The position numbers and the translations under genes are program-made. The notes under the pieces were generated by a model. That model was not told where the DNA came from and searched no databases. It saw only the letters and a list, made by a program, of their open reading frames with translations. Below are positions 15,975 through 26,530 of a stretch of 64,000 nucleotides of DNA, piece by piece. The DNA is from Myxococcales bacterium (lineage in GTDB: Bacteria; Myxococcota_A; Polyangia; Polyangiales; Houyiibacteriaceae): NCBI GenBank assembly GCA_029863605.1, contig JAOTVB010000001.1, forward strand, positions 596,187 to 660,186, written 5' to 3'. Each line of letters starts with the position of its first letter. Within the stretch, counting starts at the first letter, position 1.

Positions 15975-16724
15975 ATGAGTGAAGACTTGATAGTCGCGAT
16001 CGCCGACGGCGTCTGCGAGGTGCAGATCGCGCGGCCACAGACCAAGAACTCATTCCTCGCCTCCACGTATGCCGATCTCCGTGCGCTTCTCGAACAGGTC
16101 GACGCCGACGACGCTGTCTCCGTCGTGTTGGTCTATGGGCAAGGTGGAAATTTCTCGAGCGGAAACGAACTGGGAGATTTCCTCGAGAATCCACCGACGA
16201 GCGCACAGAGCATCGCCATTCGGTTCATGCACACGCTCCACAGATTCACCAAGCCCCTCATCGCGGCTGTGGATGGCTTCGCCGTTGGCATTGGCACGAC
16301 GATGTTGCTCCACTGCGACATCGTCTACGCGACCGAAAGTGCCAAGTTCCTCATGCCTTTCGTCAACCTCGCCGTCGTGCCAGAGGCCGCGTCGACGCTG
16401 CTCCTGCCCGAGCGCGCAGGCCTTCGACTTGCGAGCGAGCTCCTCTACTTCGCCGAGGCGTTCGACACGGAAGTTGCCGAACGCGCCGGCTTGGTGAGTC
16501 GCATTGTTCCACGGGACGAGCTTCTGCCATTTGCGAGAAAGCGAGCGGCGCTGCTGGCGTCGAAGCCGGTCGTCGCCGTCCGAGAAACCAAGAAACTCCT
16601 GCGGCAGGATCCAACCGGGGCGATCGCCGAACGGATCGACCAGGAAGCGGAAATCTTCTGCAAGATGCTCCAGGAGCCACCGGCTCAGGCCGCGATTCGC
16701 CGGTTCTTGAACAAGAAGAAGTAG
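15975..16724 (+). CDS. Enoyl-CoA hydratase/isomerase family protein
   Basis: A 249-residue crotonase-fold protein with the oxyanion-hole segments GGNFSSGNEL (about residues 55-64) and AAVDGFAVGIGTTM (96-109). The active-site region reads VNLAVVPEAAST: one Glu (in PEA) and no second catalytic Glu, the pattern of delta3-delta2 enoyl-CoA isomerases (ECI/PECI) rather than classical hydratases. It ends in a basic tail (FLNKKK). It would shift double bonds during oxidation of unsaturated acyl-CoA. The assignment to isomerase is from my reading of the motif. Confidence 0.9.
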   Translation: MSEDLIVAIADGVCEVQIARPQTKNSFLASTYADLRALLEQVDADDAVSVVLVYGQGGNFSSGNELGDFLENPPTSAQSIAIRFMHTLHRFTKPLIAAVDGFAVGIGTTMLLHCDIVYATESAKFLMPFVNLAVVPEAASTLLLPERAGLRLASELLYFAEAFDTEVAERAGLVSRIVPRDELLPFARKRAALLASKPVVAVRETKKLLRQDPTGAIAERIDQEAEIFCKMLQEPPAQAAIRRFLNKKK

Positions 16725-16731
16725 GGAGCTG

Positions 16732-17937
16732 CTAGGCGAAGTTGTTGGGGCGTTCGACGCAGTAGATGCCGCCGGGGGCTTCGATCAGGGTTGCGCATTG
16801 GTTGCAATGACTGCAGCCGTTTTTGTACTCGGGGCGCGCCTGGGCCTGCTTCGGAAAGTCCGGGTCGAAGATCAGGGCGCGACCCAGCTGAATGAAATCG
16901 AAGCCACCGGTCATCACGCGGCGAATGCTGTCGCTCGTGCACACCCCGCCGATGTAGCAAACCCCGCACTGCACCCGATCGCGTATTCGCTGCGCATGCT
17001 CGAGGAAGTACGTCTCCTCGTAGGGATAGTTCTTGAACATCACGGGTGCCGACAGCTTGATGCCGATCTTCATTAGAAGGTTCTTTTCGTGTTTGACGAG
17101 GCCCGGAACGAGACTGTCTCCTCGGAACAGGAGCATGGGATTCATGCTGCTTGTGCCACCGCTGCAAACGATGACGTCCAAACCGCCCGCTTCGAGCATT
17201 GCGGCGATCTCTACGGACTCTTCGTACGTGACGCCGCCCACCACGCCATCGGTCATGCTGATCTTGCCGAGGAGCGGGTAGTCGTCGCCCACGGCTTCTC
17301 GCACGGCCGCCAGGACCTCGAGGCCGAACCGCATTCGGTTCGTTAGCGAGCCACCGTACTCGTCCGTGCGCTTGTTGGTCTTGGGGCTTATGAACTGGCT
17401 GATCCCGTAGCCGTGCCCGAAGTGAATCTCGATGGCGTCGAAGCCCACGGACTTCATGAAGGCGGCTGCGCGGCTGAAGACCTCGACGCGTTCGCCGATC
17501 TGCTGTTTGGTCATCGCGCCGATGCGGGGAAGGCCGTACGCGAGGCCCAGGGCGTTCATCCCTTTTGACGGGCCGAGCGGATGCTTCCCTTGGAACTCTC
17601 GGTTCTTAGTGAAGCCTCCAGCATGGCCGAGCTGGCCTGAAACCCTTGCTCCCGTCGCGTGCACGGTGCGGATGAAATGCTCGAGCTCGGAGCGAATCCC
17701 CTCGTGCATGTACATCATGTTTTCGTGGATGCGCCCGTCCGCCTCGGCAGCGCAGTACGCGATGGTCGTCATTGCGATACCGCCCCGACCGATCCGCTCG
17801 TGGAACTCGGTCAACGCCTTCGTCGGGATGCCACTTGGGCACTTGCCCTCGAAAGTTGCTGCTTTGATCAACCGGTTTCGCAAGGTGAGGCCGTTGATCT
17901 TCGCCTCGGAAAAGCACTTCTCTAGCGGGTCGGTCAT
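16732..17937 (-). CDS. Old yellow enzyme-type NADH:flavin oxidoreductase
   Basis: A 401-residue FMN-dependent TIM-barrel oxidoreductase. Landmarks are NRLIKAATFEG near residue 21, GQLGHAGG (about 100), the active-site HFGHGYGISQFISP, the NKRTDEYGGSLTNR signature, and a C-terminal FMN phosphate-binding part (CYIGGVC, FIQLGRALI). The tail has CSHCNQC, a remnant or version of the 4Fe-4S motif of 2,4-dienoyl-CoA reductase-like members, although the C-terminal FAD domain of that enzyme is absent. A role in reducing unsaturated acyl-CoA or an alpha/beta-unsaturated carbonyl is possible. It lies downstream of the YeiH-type gene on the same strand. Confidence 0.92.
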   Translation of the reverse strand: MTDPLEKCFSEAKINGLTLRNRLIKAATFEGKCPSGIPTKALTEFHERIGRGGIAMTTIAYCAAEADGRIHENMMYMHEGIRSELEHFIRTVHATGARVSGQLGHAGGFTKNREFQGKHPLGPSKGMNALGLAYGLPRIGAMTKQQIGERVEVFSRAAAFMKSVGFDAIEIHFGHGYGISQFISPKTNKRTDEYGGSLTNRMRFGLEVLAAVREAVGDDYPLLGKISMTDGVVGGVTYEESVEIAAMLEAGGLDVIVCSGGTSSMNPMLLFRGDSLVPGLVKHEKNLLMKIGIKLSAPVMFKNYPYEETYFLEHAQRIRDRVQCGVCYIGGVCTSDSIRRVMTGGFDFIQLGRALIFDPDFPKQAQARPEYKNGCSHCNQCATLIEAPGGIYCVERPNNFA

Positions 17938-17988
17938 CGGTCGCTCGGAAGCGTATCACCGGCTCGACTGTTGGCGAGGACCGAAACT

Positions 17989-19260
17989 TCAGCTCGGCGA
18001 GGGGAAGAGGACTCCCCCGAAGGCGAGCCATGCCACCAGTAGAGTCAGGAGGACATTGACCGATTGTCCCGCCGCATAGAGGAGGATCGGTTTGCCCCCG
18101 ACGAGCTGTTCGGTGAGGCGCCGGAAATTCGACTCTAGGCCGATCGAAACGAACGCCATTGCGAACAACCAGCCGCGAAACCCCTTGGTCACCTTCGTGA
18201 TCGCTTCGGTGCTGTCCGACCCCAACAACGGCACGAACACGAACGACGAAAGTGCGGACGCAAGCAGGAACCCCAAAACGAACTTTGGAAAACGCTCCCA
18301 AAGAATGCTGGCCGAAGGGCGCCCGCCCTCGGTGGGTTCGACCTTGGCCACCCAGTAGAGGGCGATCAGGAAGGCGATGCCACCGATCATGGTATTTTGA
18401 ATCATTTTGACGACGGCGGCGACCTGCTCGGCGTCGTCCCCGAGCATTGCGCCGGCAGCGACCACCGCGCCCGTCGAATCGACGGTGCCGCCGATCCATG
18501 CGCCCGCGACCCATGGGTCGAGTCCGAGCGCGCGGCTCAAAGCGGGCATCCCCACCATCATTCCGACCGTGAAGATCATCGTGAGCCCGATGCCCAAGGT
18601 GAGCTCTTCCTTTTTCGCACGGACTGCGGCCGCCACCGCGACAGCCGCGCTCACGCCGCACACCGAAGTCGCGCACGCGATGATGATGGTCAGCGCTTTC
18701 GAGCGCATCTGTAAAACGCGCGTCCCGAAGCTCCACATCAGCAGGATGATCACCGGGGTGACGAGATACGCGACCATCAAACCTGGCCCGCCGAGCTCGA
18801 CGATACGCCCCAAGAGAAGCTCTGCTCCCAGCAACACCAACCCGATCTTGATGAAGAGCTCGGAGCGAGAGCCGGCTTCGAGCCATGGTGGCGCGCCGAT
18901 CGTGTTCGAGATCAGCAGCCCGAGGCCTAAGGCCCAAAGCGCGTACCCGAGCCCCCACGACTTGAGGCCGCTCTGCGCGCCGATCGTTTGCGCCAGCCCC
19001 GCAAGCAAGAACACGACGAGTGCCCCCGGGATATATCGCGCGAGATCGTGGCCCGTGGCTTTGACGGCGACGGAGGTGATCCCGACGAGCATGCCGGCCA
19101 ACCCAAGCAAAGCTCCATACGAGCCGGCCCAGGCCTCGGCGGGATCGGTCGCCCACGACGTCACTTTGGGCACGGCTGCGACCCAACCCGCCGCGACCGC
19201 GACGATGATCGCGAACCCCAACCATACCGACCACCAGTCTTCGGAGCGGAGCGCACGCAT
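17989..19260 (-). CDS. YeiH-family (PF03601) putative membrane transporter
   Basis: A 423-residue integral membrane protein with about ten hydrophobic segments. The family pattern is clear: GLLISNTIGAP, FIKIGLVLLGAELLL, CATSVCGVSAAVAVAAAV, and WIGGTVDSTGAVVAAGAML followed by a VVKMIQN segment. Members are annotated as putative sulfate exporters, but the transported compound is not established. The insertion between the two halves of the family (about residues 300-350) is hydrophilic. The gene starts 6 nt after lhr on the minus strand, so both are probably on one message. Confidence 0.88.
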   Translation of the reverse strand: MRALRSEDWWSVWLGFAIIVAVAAGWVAAVPKVTSWATDPAEAWAGSYGALLGLAGMLVGITSVAVKATGHDLARYIPGALVVFLLAGLAQTIGAQSGLKSWGLGYALWALGLGLLISNTIGAPPWLEAGSRSELFIKIGLVLLGAELLLGRIVELGGPGLMVAYLVTPVIILLMWSFGTRVLQMRSKALTIIIACATSVCGVSAAVAVAAAVRAKKEELTLGIGLTMIFTVGMMVGMPALSRALGLDPWVAGAWIGGTVDSTGAVVAAGAMLGDDAEQVAAVVKMIQNTMIGGIAFLIALYWVAKVEPTEGGRPSASILWERFPKFVLGFLLASALSSFVFVPLLGSDSTEAITKVTKGFRGWLFAMAFVSIGLESNFRRLTEQLVGGKPILLYAAGQSVNVLLTLLVAWLAFGGVLFPSPS

Positions 19261-19266
19261 TGAATG

Positions 19267-22200
19267 CTACGGGCGGCTTCCGAGATACGCCTGGACCGCA
19301 CGCGGAACGGGCTGACGGCGGAGCGCTTGGGTCAGCGACCAACGGTCGTCCTCCGGATCCTCCAAGAAGTGGGTCTCGCTTCCTTCGTGAAAGGCGATCG
19401 GAACGCCGTCTCGAAAGAGGATCCGGTTTTTCGGTGTCGAGGGGACTCGGTGTCCTGGGGTCAAGATGCCGACCAGATTGAGCGGGTCCGCCGCGCTGAT
19501 CGACATGAGCTCACCGGACTTGGGTTTGCGGCGGGACTTGCGCAGCGCAGTGACCGCTTCCGGAAGGGCGTACTGCTCACCTGCAAACCCGGCGACGAAC
19601 CGCCCACCTCGAATGCGGCCCTGCGCCTCCAGACGACGGTAGACGCGAAGGAGGGCATACCACGGAGGCAGATCTCCCTCGCGATCGAGGAGTCGCCGAA
19701 ACACGACGCCCCAACGGCGGAGAAGGGTCCAAGCCACGCTCTCGACATCGTGATCTTCCGGTACATCGGGCAGGACGGTCCACCGACCGGCCGCTTCCAT
19801 GCTGTAGGCTGCTGCCGCGCGCCGGCCTCGCCGTCGTCGTTTCGGATCCGGTGCCAATAGAGCTCGAAGTCCGGTGAAGCCGTCGGCAGTTACCAGCCCG
19901 AGGGAAACGAGCTCGCCGAGCGCTTCTTCTGTTTGTGTCGGGAGGAGCCCCGTTTCGCGCACGATGTCGTCGAAAAAGCTCGCGCCGGCTCGGCGCATCA
20001 TCTCTAGCGTGGTCGTCGCATTGCTCGACGTGGGTTCTTCGCTCACGGGTCGAAAGCGCCAGGTGCGCGCGTGCTCGCGGCGGGAAAACGCGACCGGGCT
20101 GGTCCGGATGGGGCTCGATGCTCGCCCCATGGGAGGCGTGCGACGACTCCACGTCACGCGTCCCGAGATGCACAGACTGTCGAGCCAACTCGGATCGTAG
20201 CCTTCCATCCGTACCGGCAGGATGTCCGATTCCCAAGCTGCGGCCCCCGCTTCGAGGCCCTCGAGCTGCTCCACCAGGACGGCCAGACCTTCGGGCCCAT
20301 CCATGCGGGTGTCGGGGGCTGCATGTTGCCAACTCAGGAGAAAGCGGATGAAGTCCGCGGCGGTGACGGCCTCGATCTCTTTTCGAAGTCGTTTGAGGGT
20401 GTATCGGTGAATTCGGGCCAGCAGGCCGCGCTCGCACCATTCGGTTTCGGTCGACTCGGGTGAGAACATGCCTCGAAGGACGAAGCCCTCGCTTTCGAGC
20501 GCTGCCAGGGCCGCATCAACCAAGTCCGGCTCGAGCCCAAGCAAGCGCGCGAGCGAGCCAGCGCGAACCGGACCCGACGCTTGAAGACGGCCTCGCACGA
20601 CCTCGCGGACCGCTTCGTCTCGAGTCCAGGCTTCCAGCCGGTACCGCTCGGGAACCATCACGTCGGATGAGGAGCTTCCATCGGGCCAGGCAGCCTGCAC
20701 CAACGGGAGTCGCTCGGCAGCAGTCCACAAGGCGCGCTCGCCTGCGATGAAACGGGTTGAGCGTCCCGACGCCGTGAGATCGCGGAGCCAGCCATGCCAT
20801 TCGCCCGTGCCAGCCTCATCGTCGGTGAAGCAGTTATGCATCAGGAGCGCGTCGTGCAACTCGTCCGGGTCACGAGGCTCGGGCCACGCCTCTCCGCGCA
20901 CGCGGTCGATCGCTGCGCGGTCGAGCGCTCCGAGATCCGACGCTTGGGAGGGGTCGAGCCAGCGGCGCGACATCACGGCTTGCGTCCGTCGCTCCTCGAG
21001 GGGGGCGTCGTCGAGGAAAGCATATGGCTTCGCGTTGAGAATCTCCTGCGCGAGGGGCGAGGGTTCGGTCAGATCCCGGGCCAGCAAGGTCAGCTCGCCT
21101 GCCTGCAATCGCTCGAGAAGTGCCTCGAGGCCTTCGATGTCCATGGCCTCGTGAAGACAGTCCTCGATCGTTTGGTGGACCAACGGGTGATCGGGGATTT
21201 CTCGATCACCTGCGACGTTTTCGAGGCAAGCCACTTGGTCGGGGAAGCACAGAGCTAACAAATCGTCGGCTTGCATGCGTTGGAAGGGCGGCGGCACCTT
21301 CTTGCCGCCGCGGAATCGAAGGATTGCCAAGGCCCGCGTCGCGTTCCAACGCCAGCGTGTCTGGAACATCGGGGCGTCTAGCATTGCCTGAATCAACACG
21401 TCGCGAACGTTGTCAGCACGAAGGAAGCGAAATACGTCTTCGAGTGGGAAGCTGTGCGTCGGGCCAAGTGAGAGTACGATCGCATCTTCGGTGGCCGCCG
21501 CTTGAAGCTCGACGTTGAAGCTCCGACAAAAGCGCTTGCGGAGCGAGAGCCCCCAGGCTCGGTTGATTCGACTGCCAAAGGGCGCGTGGACGACGAGGTG
21601 CATGGCGCCGGTTTCGTCGAAAAAACGTTCGAGGATGATCGTGTTGCGGGTGGGCATCGTGCCGAGGGCCGTGCGCGAGGCCAGCAGGTACTCGGCGACC
21701 TGCCTCGAGGCAGATTCCCCGATCGCAGTTTCGTGCTGGAGCCAATCGACCACGGTGGCGAGCTCGTGATTGCGCGCTTCGACGCCTTCGCGCACGGCGT
21801 TGACCGAGGTCGACAAGAGGTCGGCGCGGGAAGGCGCCTCGCCAAACCAAAACGGGAGGCTCGGCGGTTTGCCCCGGGCGTCAGCTACCCGGACCACCCC
21901 CGGCTCGACACGCAGAATCTCGTACGAGACGTTGCCCAACTGGAAGATGTCCCCGGACATACTCTCGATCGCAAAGTCTTCGTTCAACGTGCCCACCCGA
22001 AGTCCCTCGGGCTCCAGCCGCACCTCGTAATCGAACGTGTCGGGGATCGCGCCTCCGTTGGTGATTGCCGTGAGCCGGGCGCTTCGTCGCGGGCGAATCC
22101 GACCGTTGACCTCGTCACGGTGCAAAAAAGCCCCGCGGCGCCCGCGGTTGGTGGCGAAGCCATCGGACAACACCCGAACGACTTGCCCGAAAGTCTCCTC

Positions 22201-23547
22201 GTCGATGGTCCGATAGGGCCAGGCGCGCCGAACCATCGCCAGCAGCGCGTCCTCGCTCCACTCCTCCTTCGCGGCAGCGCTGGCGACGATCTGTTGCGCC
22301 AGAATGTCGAGTGGGCCTTCGGGAATCTCGATTCGATCGAGCTCGCGTCTTTGCACGCAACGCATGAGCGCCGCGCACTCGACGAGATCGTCGCGGCTCA
22401 GCGGGAAGAGCCGGCCTTTAGGTGTTCCGCCGTGCCAGTGGCCCGAGCGCCCCACGCGCTGAAGGAAAGTTGCGACCGAGTGGGGCGACCCAAGTTGGCA
22501 CACGAGGTCCACGTCACCCACGTCGATCCCGAGCTCGAGCGAGGCAGTCGCGACGACGGCCTGAAGCTCTCCCGACTTAAGGCGCCGCTCGGCTTCGAGT
22601 CGGTGCTTGCGGGCCAGACTTCCGTGGTGGGACGTCACGGCATCTTCGCCGAGCAGCTCGCCGAGATGTCGCGTGACCCGTTCGGCAAGTCGGCGTGTGT
22701 TGACGAAGATGAGCGTCGTGTTGTGCGCTTCGACCAGCGCGGCCAGCCGTTGATAGATTTCGTCCCACACCTCGAGCGACATGACCGTCTCGAGAGGCGA
22801 GCCCGGTATCTCGACTGCGACATCCATCTCTCGCTGATGGCCGACATCGACGATGCGGCAGGCCGGCTCATCGTCGTCGGTGGCGCACTGGTTGGCGCCG
22901 ACCAAGAAGTGGGCCACCTGCTCGATCGGGTTTTGCGTCGCGGACAGCCCAATTCGGGTGATGTCGCGACCCACCAGCTCCTGAAGTCGCTCGAGCGACA
23001 GAGACAGATGAGAGCCGCGCTTGTTGCTGACGACTGCGTGGATCTCGTCGACGATCACGGTCTTCACATCGGACAGCATTCGCCGCCCGCCTTCGCTGGT
23101 GAGCAAGATGTACAGCGATTCCGGGGTCGTCACGAAAATGTGGGGTGGCGATTTCACCATCTTCGTTCGTAGGTGTGACGGGGTGTCTCCCGTGCGCACC
23201 GCCGTTCGAATGTCGACATCGCCAAACCCGAGCTCCTCTAGTGTGCCGCGAATGCCCTCGAGGGGGGCCTGCAGGTTGTGCTCGATGTCGTTGCTCAGTG
23301 CCTTGAGCGGGGACACATAGAGGATCTGCACCCGTTCGGGTAACCCTTCTTCGAGACCTTGGCGAACGAGGCCGTCGATCGCGCATAAAAACGCGGCCAG
23401 CGTCTTGCCCGAACCCGTCGGCGAGGCGATCAGCGTGTGCTTTCCCTCCCGAATCGCCGGCCAGCCCTCTACCTGCGGTGGCGTCGGTTCGCCGAAGGTA
23501 CGGTCGAACCAGGTAGCCACGGCAGGGTGAAAGCCGGCAAGGGGCAT
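19267..23547 (-). CDS. lhr: Lhr-family large ATP-dependent helicase
   Basis: A 1426-residue superfamily-2 helicase, close to the usual size of bacterial Lhr. I chose the ATG at 23547 because homology starts with [17 protein letters not shown]; a longer frame reaching 23661 would overlap the divergent gene. Helicase motifs are TPPQ (Q motif), SPTGSGKT (residues 42-49), [17 protein letters not shown] (DEIH box), [15 protein letters not shown] and [10 protein letters not shown] winged-helix and Lhr-core follow, and the C-terminal part contains the conserved [15 protein letters not shown] and [13 protein letters not shown]. Lhr unwinds RNA:DNA hybrids or damaged DNA; the nuclease partner sometimes found nearby is absent. 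Confidence 0.95.
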   Translation of the reverse strand: MPLAGFHPAVATWFDRTFGEPTPPQVEGWPAIREGKHTLIASPTGSGKTLAAFLCAIDGLVRQGLEEGLPERVQILYVSPLKALSNDIEHNLQAPLEGIRGTLEELGFGDVDIRTAVRTGDTPSHLRTKMVKSPPHIFVTTPESLYILLTSEGGRRMLSDVKTVIVDEIHAVVSNKRGSHLSLSLERLQELVGRDITRIGLSATQNPIEQVAHFLVGANQCATDDDEPACRIVDVGHQREMDVAVEIPGSPLETVMSLEVWDEIYQRLAALVEAHNTTLIFVNTRRLAERVTRHLGELLGEDAVTSHHGSLARKHRLEAERRLKSGELQAVVATASLELGIDVGDVDLVCQLGSPHSVATFLQRVGRSGHWHGGTPKGRLFPLSRDDLVECAALMRCVQRRELDRIEIPEGPLDILAQQIVASAAAKEEWSEDALLAMVRRAWPYRTIDEETFGQVVRVLSDGFATNRGRRGAFLHRDEVNGRIRPRRSARLTAITNGGAIPDTFDYEVRLEPEGLRVGTLNEDFAIESMSGDIFQLGNVSYEILRVEPGVVRVADARGKPPSLPFWFGEAPSRADLLSTSVNAVREGVEARNHELATVVDWLQHETAIGESASRQVAEYLLASRTALGTMPTRNTIILERFFDETGAMHLVVHAPFGSRINRAWGLSLRKRFCRSFNVELQAAATEDAIVLSLGPTHSFPLEDVFRFLRADNVRDVLIQAMLDAPMFQTRWRWNATRALAILRFRGGKKVPPPFQRMQADDLLALCFPDQVACLENVAGDREIPDHPLVHQTIEDCLHEAMDIEGLEALLERLQAGELTLLARDLTEPSPLAQEILNAKPYAFLDDAPLEERRTQAVMSRRWLDPSQASDLGALDRAAIDRVRGEAWPEPRDPDELHDALLMHNCFTDDEAGTGEWHGWLRDLTASGRSTRFIAGERALWTAAERLPLVQAAWPDGSSSSDVMVPERYRLEAWTRDEAVREVVRGRLQASGPVRAGSLARLLGLEPDLVDAALAALESEGFVLRGMFSPESTETEWCERGLLARIHRYTLKRLRKEIEAVTAADFIRFLLSWQHAAPDTRMDGPEGLAVLVEQLEGLEAGAAAWESDILPVRMEGYDPSWLDSLCISGRVTWSRRTPPMGRASSPIRTSPVAFSRREHARTWRFRPVSEEPTSSNATTTLEMMRRAGASFFDDIVRETGLLPTQTEEALGELVSLGLVTADGFTGLRALLAPDPKRRRRGRRAAAAYSMEAAGRWTVLPDVPEDHDVESVAWTLLRRWGVVFRRLLDREGDLPPWYALLRVYRRLEAQGRIRGGRFVAGFAGEQYALPEAVTALRKSRRKPKSGELMSISAADPLNLVGILTPGHRVPSTPKNRILFRDGVPIAFHEGSETHFLEDPEDDRWSLTQALRRQPVPRAVQAYLGSRP

Positions 23548-23644
23548 GGGCTCCCATCTAGCACCGCGAGACGAAGGCGGTAGCCCCATGCGTTCGCCTC
23601 GCCGCCCATTGCCAATGAGGCACCGGATCAGGTAACACCGTCCA

Positions 23645-24880
23645 ATGACGTCTGGGGTCACGGCTTGGAGACCGACCTGGCTCTTGGCGCTGCTGGTCGC
23701 CTTTGCGCCGACCGCGCAGGCGGAGGTCGCGCCCGATGATCCCGGACAAGTTACCAGCCTGCCCGAAGCAGTTGGCCCTCACTGGGTGTGGGTTCCGGAC
23801 CGAGCGCTCCGCCGAACCGCTCTGTTTGACGGTGCCGCTGGCGCCATGTTGGGGCTGATCGACAGCGGAATGACGATCACACCCAAAGCGCCCCAGTGGT
23901 CGAAACAGCGGGCGGAGATCTACGCCGTCGACACCATCTACACGCGCGGCCATCACGGTGAGCGCAAAGACTATGTGTTCATCTACGATGCCCGCACCCT
24001 GGAAGTGAAAGGCGAGGTCGAGATCCCGCCGCGCGCCGGCGACACGGGCACTGGGATCGCCCTGGTCGACATGCTCGACGGCGAGCGATTCCTCGTCGTG
24101 CTCAACCAGTCGCCCGGGAGCTCGGTCTCGGTGGTCGACCTCGCGGAGCGAAAATTCATCGGCGAGATTCAAACAGCGGGCTGTGCGGGCGTGTATCCCG
24201 CAGGGCCTCAGCGTTTTGGAATGCTCTGTGGCAACGGGACGGCCGTGTTGGTCATGTTGACGGAACAAGGCGAGCTAGAGCGAATCACGAGGAGCACTCC
24301 CTTCTTCGATGTGGTCGCCGACCCGGTTTCCGAAAAGGGCACCCGCAAGGGAACGAGCTGGCTCTTCAGCAGTTTTGGCGGACAGCTCCACGAGATCGAT
24401 TTCTCGGGGGCCGCGCCTGTGCCCGCTGCGCCGTGGTCGCTCTTCAGCGACAAAGAACGCGCAAACGATTGGCGGGTCGGTGGGGGTCAATATCTCACCT
24501 ACCACCGACCGAGTGGGCGCCTCTACTCGATCGTACACGAAGGCGGTCCTGGCTCGCACAAGGACCCAGGCACCGAGGTCTGGGTCTGGGACGCGGGGAC
24601 GCGCGAAAAGATCGAGACCTTTTCGATGCCCAATGTGCTCGTTCCTTTCATTCGGCCGCAGATGGGCATCGAGGCAGGCGGCTTCGTCGATTGGCTTCTC
24701 CGGGCTCTGCTCCCGAATTTGGGCGTGCACAGCATCGTCGTCACCCAAGACGACCAGCCCCTGCTCTTCGTGCGCCATGCGGATCTCGGAGCGGTCGGCG
24801 TCCTCGATGCCGTGAGTGGCGAGCATCTTCGTGACCTCGAAGAGGTCGGTCTCTCGGGTGTACTCTTGGTGGTGCCATGA
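23645..24880 (+). CDS. mauB: Amine dehydrogenase large (heavy) subunit, MauB/AauB-like
   Basis: A 411-residue periplasmic beta-propeller with a signal peptide ending in APTAQA. The mature part matches methylamine/aromatic amine dehydrogenase heavy chains: PHWVWVPD near the start, the blade sequences [20 protein letters not shown] and [15 protein letters not shown], and [20 protein letters not shown] with [21 protein letters not shown]. It scaffolds the TTQ-bearing light subunit encoded four genes further on. The gene opens the operon and overlaps mauE by 4 nt. Sequence does not show whether the amine is methylamine, an aromatic amine or another. Confidence 0.92.
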   Translation: MTSGVTAWRPTWLLALLVAFAPTAQAEVAPDDPGQVTSLPEAVGPHWVWVPDRALRRTALFDGAAGAMLGLIDSGMTITPKAPQWSKQRAEIYAVDTIYTRGHHGERKDYVFIYDARTLEVKGEVEIPPRAGDTGTGIALVDMLDGERFLVVLNQSPGSSVSVVDLAERKFIGEIQTAGCAGVYPAGPQRFGMLCGNGTAVLVMLTEQGELERITRSTPFFDVVADPVSEKGTRKGTSWLFSSFGGQLHEIDFSGAAPVPAAPWSLFSDKERANDWRVGGGQYLTYHRPSGRLYSIVHEGGPGSHKDPGTEVWVWDAGTREKIETFSMPNVLVPFIRPQMGIEAGGFVDWLLRALLPNLGVHSIVVTQDDQPLLFVRHADLGAVGVLDAVSGEHLRDLEEVGLSGVLLVVP

Positions 24881-25401
24881 TCGATCCGGTCGTTTCGGTT
24901 TCGCTTCGCTGTGTGTTGGCGCTCCTCTTCGCAACGGCGGCCTGGCACAAGGTTTCAAACCGCGACCGCTTCGCATCGACGCTCGAAGCGTATCGGTTGC
25001 TCCCGACTTGGCTCGGAAAGGGCGTTGCCAGGGGGCTGCCCGTGCTGGAGATCGCCATCGCGGTCTCGCTTCTCCTTCCCTTGTACCGTCCGGCCGCCCT
25101 CGGAGCCGCGGTACTCCTCGTTCTTTATAGTGTTGCGATCGCGATCAATCTCGCTCGCGGCCGCCGTGACATCGACTGCGGCTGCTTTGGGCGAGCGGCA
25201 CGGGTTCCGCTCAGCGAGACGCTGCTCCTTCGGAATGCTGTCTTTATCGCTGCCGCCGCGGCGGTGCACCTCCCGGTCGGGGCTCGCCCCCTGCTCTGGA
25301 TGGACGGGTTCACGGCCGTCGCAGTCCTGACCGTCACAACGCTTCTCTGGGGCTCGCTTCGACGGCTCGGCGAAATGTCGACGTTAGGGGGGAGCCGATG
25401 A
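24877..25401 (+). CDS. mauE: MauE-like membrane protein for amine dehydrogenase maturation
   Basis: A 174-residue protein with four or five hydrophobic segments and the DoxX-like start LRCVLALLFATAAWHKV. The motif DIDCGCFG, with two Cys, is the hallmark of MauE. Together with the thioredoxin-like MauD it is required for forming the many disulfides in the amine dehydrogenase light chain in known systems; MauE probably passes electrons across the membrane. It overlaps mauB and mauD by 4 nt each. Confidence 0.9.
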   Translation: MIDPVVSVSLRCVLALLFATAAWHKVSNRDRFASTLEAYRLLPTWLGKGVARGLPVLEIAIAVSLLLPLYRPAALGAAVLLVLYSVAIAINLARGRRDIDCGCFGRAARVPLSETLLLRNAVFIAAAAAVHLPVGARPLLWMDGFTAVAVLTVTTLLWGSLRRLGEMSTLGGSR

Positions 25402-25997
25402 TCGACGCTCTCGTCGTCTCGAATATCATTCTTTGGCTGATCGTTGTCGGCCTTGCGGTCACGGTGTTCGCGCTCGTCCGCCAAATCGGCGTGCTCCACG
25501 AGCGCATCACACCAGCAGGTGCGCTTTCGCCCCACGCCAAAATCGAAGTTGGCGAACCGGCTCCCGAGATGGTCCTGACCGACCTGCAAGACCGTTTGGT
25601 CCGAGTGGGAGGGGTCTCGAAAGACGAGACCCAGACTCTATTGTTCTTTCTCTCCCCGAGTTGCCCCGTGTGCAAGACCCTCCTGCCCACCGTCGAGCGC
25701 GTAGCGAGAGCCGAGGTGCCGCGTGTGCGTGTCGTCTTGGCTAGCGACGGCGAGCTCGAAGAGCAGATCGCATTCGCGGACGAGGAGGCGCCGAAGGGCA
25801 TTCCATACGTTCTCTCGACGGAGCTCGGGATGACCTACGGGGTGGGAAAGCTTCCGTACGCGGTGTTGATCGACAAAAACGGCGTCGTTGCTGCGCAGGG
25901 CTTGGTCAACACGCGCGAGCATCTCGAGAGCCTCTTCGAGGCACAACGCTACGGAGTCGCGTCCATTCAGGACTACTTCGAGGAGAAGGCCAAATGA
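25398..25997 (+). CDS. mauD: MauD-like thioredoxin-fold maturation protein
   Basis: A 199-residue protein with one N-terminal membrane segment (about residues 7-27) and a periplasmic thioredoxin-type domain. The active-site CxxC is Cys89-Pro-Val-Cys92 in FFLSPSCPVCKTL, followed by the cis-proline region LPYAVLID. The length and the SPSCPVCK sequence are characteristic of MauD, which is needed for disulfide isomerisation in the light chain. It sits in the fixed mauBEDA order, overlapping both neighbours by 4 nt. Confidence 0.92.
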   Translation: MIDALVVSNIILWLIVVGLAVTVFALVRQIGVLHERITPAGALSPHAKIEVGEPAPEMVLTDLQDRLVRVGGVSKDETQTLLFFLSPSCPVCKTLLPTVERVARAEVPRVRVVLASDGELEEQIAFADEEAPKGIPYVLSTELGMTYGVGKLPYAVLIDKNGVVAAQGLVNTREHLESLFEAQRYGVASIQDYFEEKAK

Positions 25998-26530
25998 GTC
26001 GACTCGACAATTGGTTTGAGGGAATCACGCGAGAATCTGCGCGCCGCGTCTCGCGTCGAAGTTGGGTGTCCCGCTTGGGGGCGGTGCTCGTGGGGGGTGC
26101 CGCCGTGCCGCTGCTCCCGGTTGCCCGCGCCGCCGAGAGGGCAGCATCCCCAGATGGGATCGCCGGGGCCGAAGGAGACCCATCCAGCTGCCAATACTGG
26201 CGTCATTGTGCGATCGATGGGTTTCTCTGCACGTGTTGTGGCGGCTCCCACAGCGCGTGCCCTCCGGGGACCGAGATGTCCCCAGTGACGTGGATCGGCA
26301 CCTGTCGTAATCCGAAAGACGGCCAAGACTACATCATTTCGTACAACGATTGCTGTGGAAAGACGATTTGCGGCCGCTGCCTGTGTAACCGAAACGAAGG
26401 CGAACGGCCGCTCTACCACTGGTATCGCAACAACGACCTCAACTGGTGCGGTGGCGCGAAGCTTCAGACCTACAACTGCTCCACCGCACTCGTGGTGAAA
26501 GTTGCCAAAGAGGCGCAGCCCGAGAAATGA
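25994..26530 (+). CDS. mauA: Amine dehydrogenase light subunit with tryptophan tryptophylquinone site
   Basis: A 178-residue precursor. The unusually long leader contains SRRSWVSRLG (about residues 20-29) and ends in PVARA, so it is a Tat-type signal for an exported, folded subunit. The mature part has 14 cysteines, including CTCCGG, NDCCGK and CGRCLC. The two Trp that would form the TTQ cofactor are Trp100 (PVTWIGTC) and Trp151 (DLNWCGG), 51 residues apart, the same distance as Trp57/Trp108 in Paracoccus methylamine dehydrogenase. The catalytic unit should oxidise a primary amine to aldehyde and ammonia. The gene overlaps the next cytochrome gene by 4 nt. Confidence 0.94.
   Translation: MSRLDNWFEGITRESARRVSRRSWVSRLGAVLVGGAAVPLLPVARAAERAASPDGIAGAEGDPSSCQYWRHCAIDGFLCTCCGGSHSACPPGTEMSPVTWIGTCRNPKDGQDYIISYNDCCGKTICGRCLCNRNEGERPLYHWYRNNDLNWCGGAKLQTYNCSTALVVKVAKEAQPEK

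Noticed and set aside
17606-19342. Long Arg-rich minus-strand open frame (about 578 codons)
   Set aside because: It runs through the YeiH and flavin oxidoreductase genes in another frame and has no recognisable protein pattern.
21502-23172. Long plus-strand open frame opposite lhr (about 556 codons)
   Set aside because: It lies entirely antisense to the conserved Lhr helicase and shows no domain; it is a shadow of GC-rich coding sequence.
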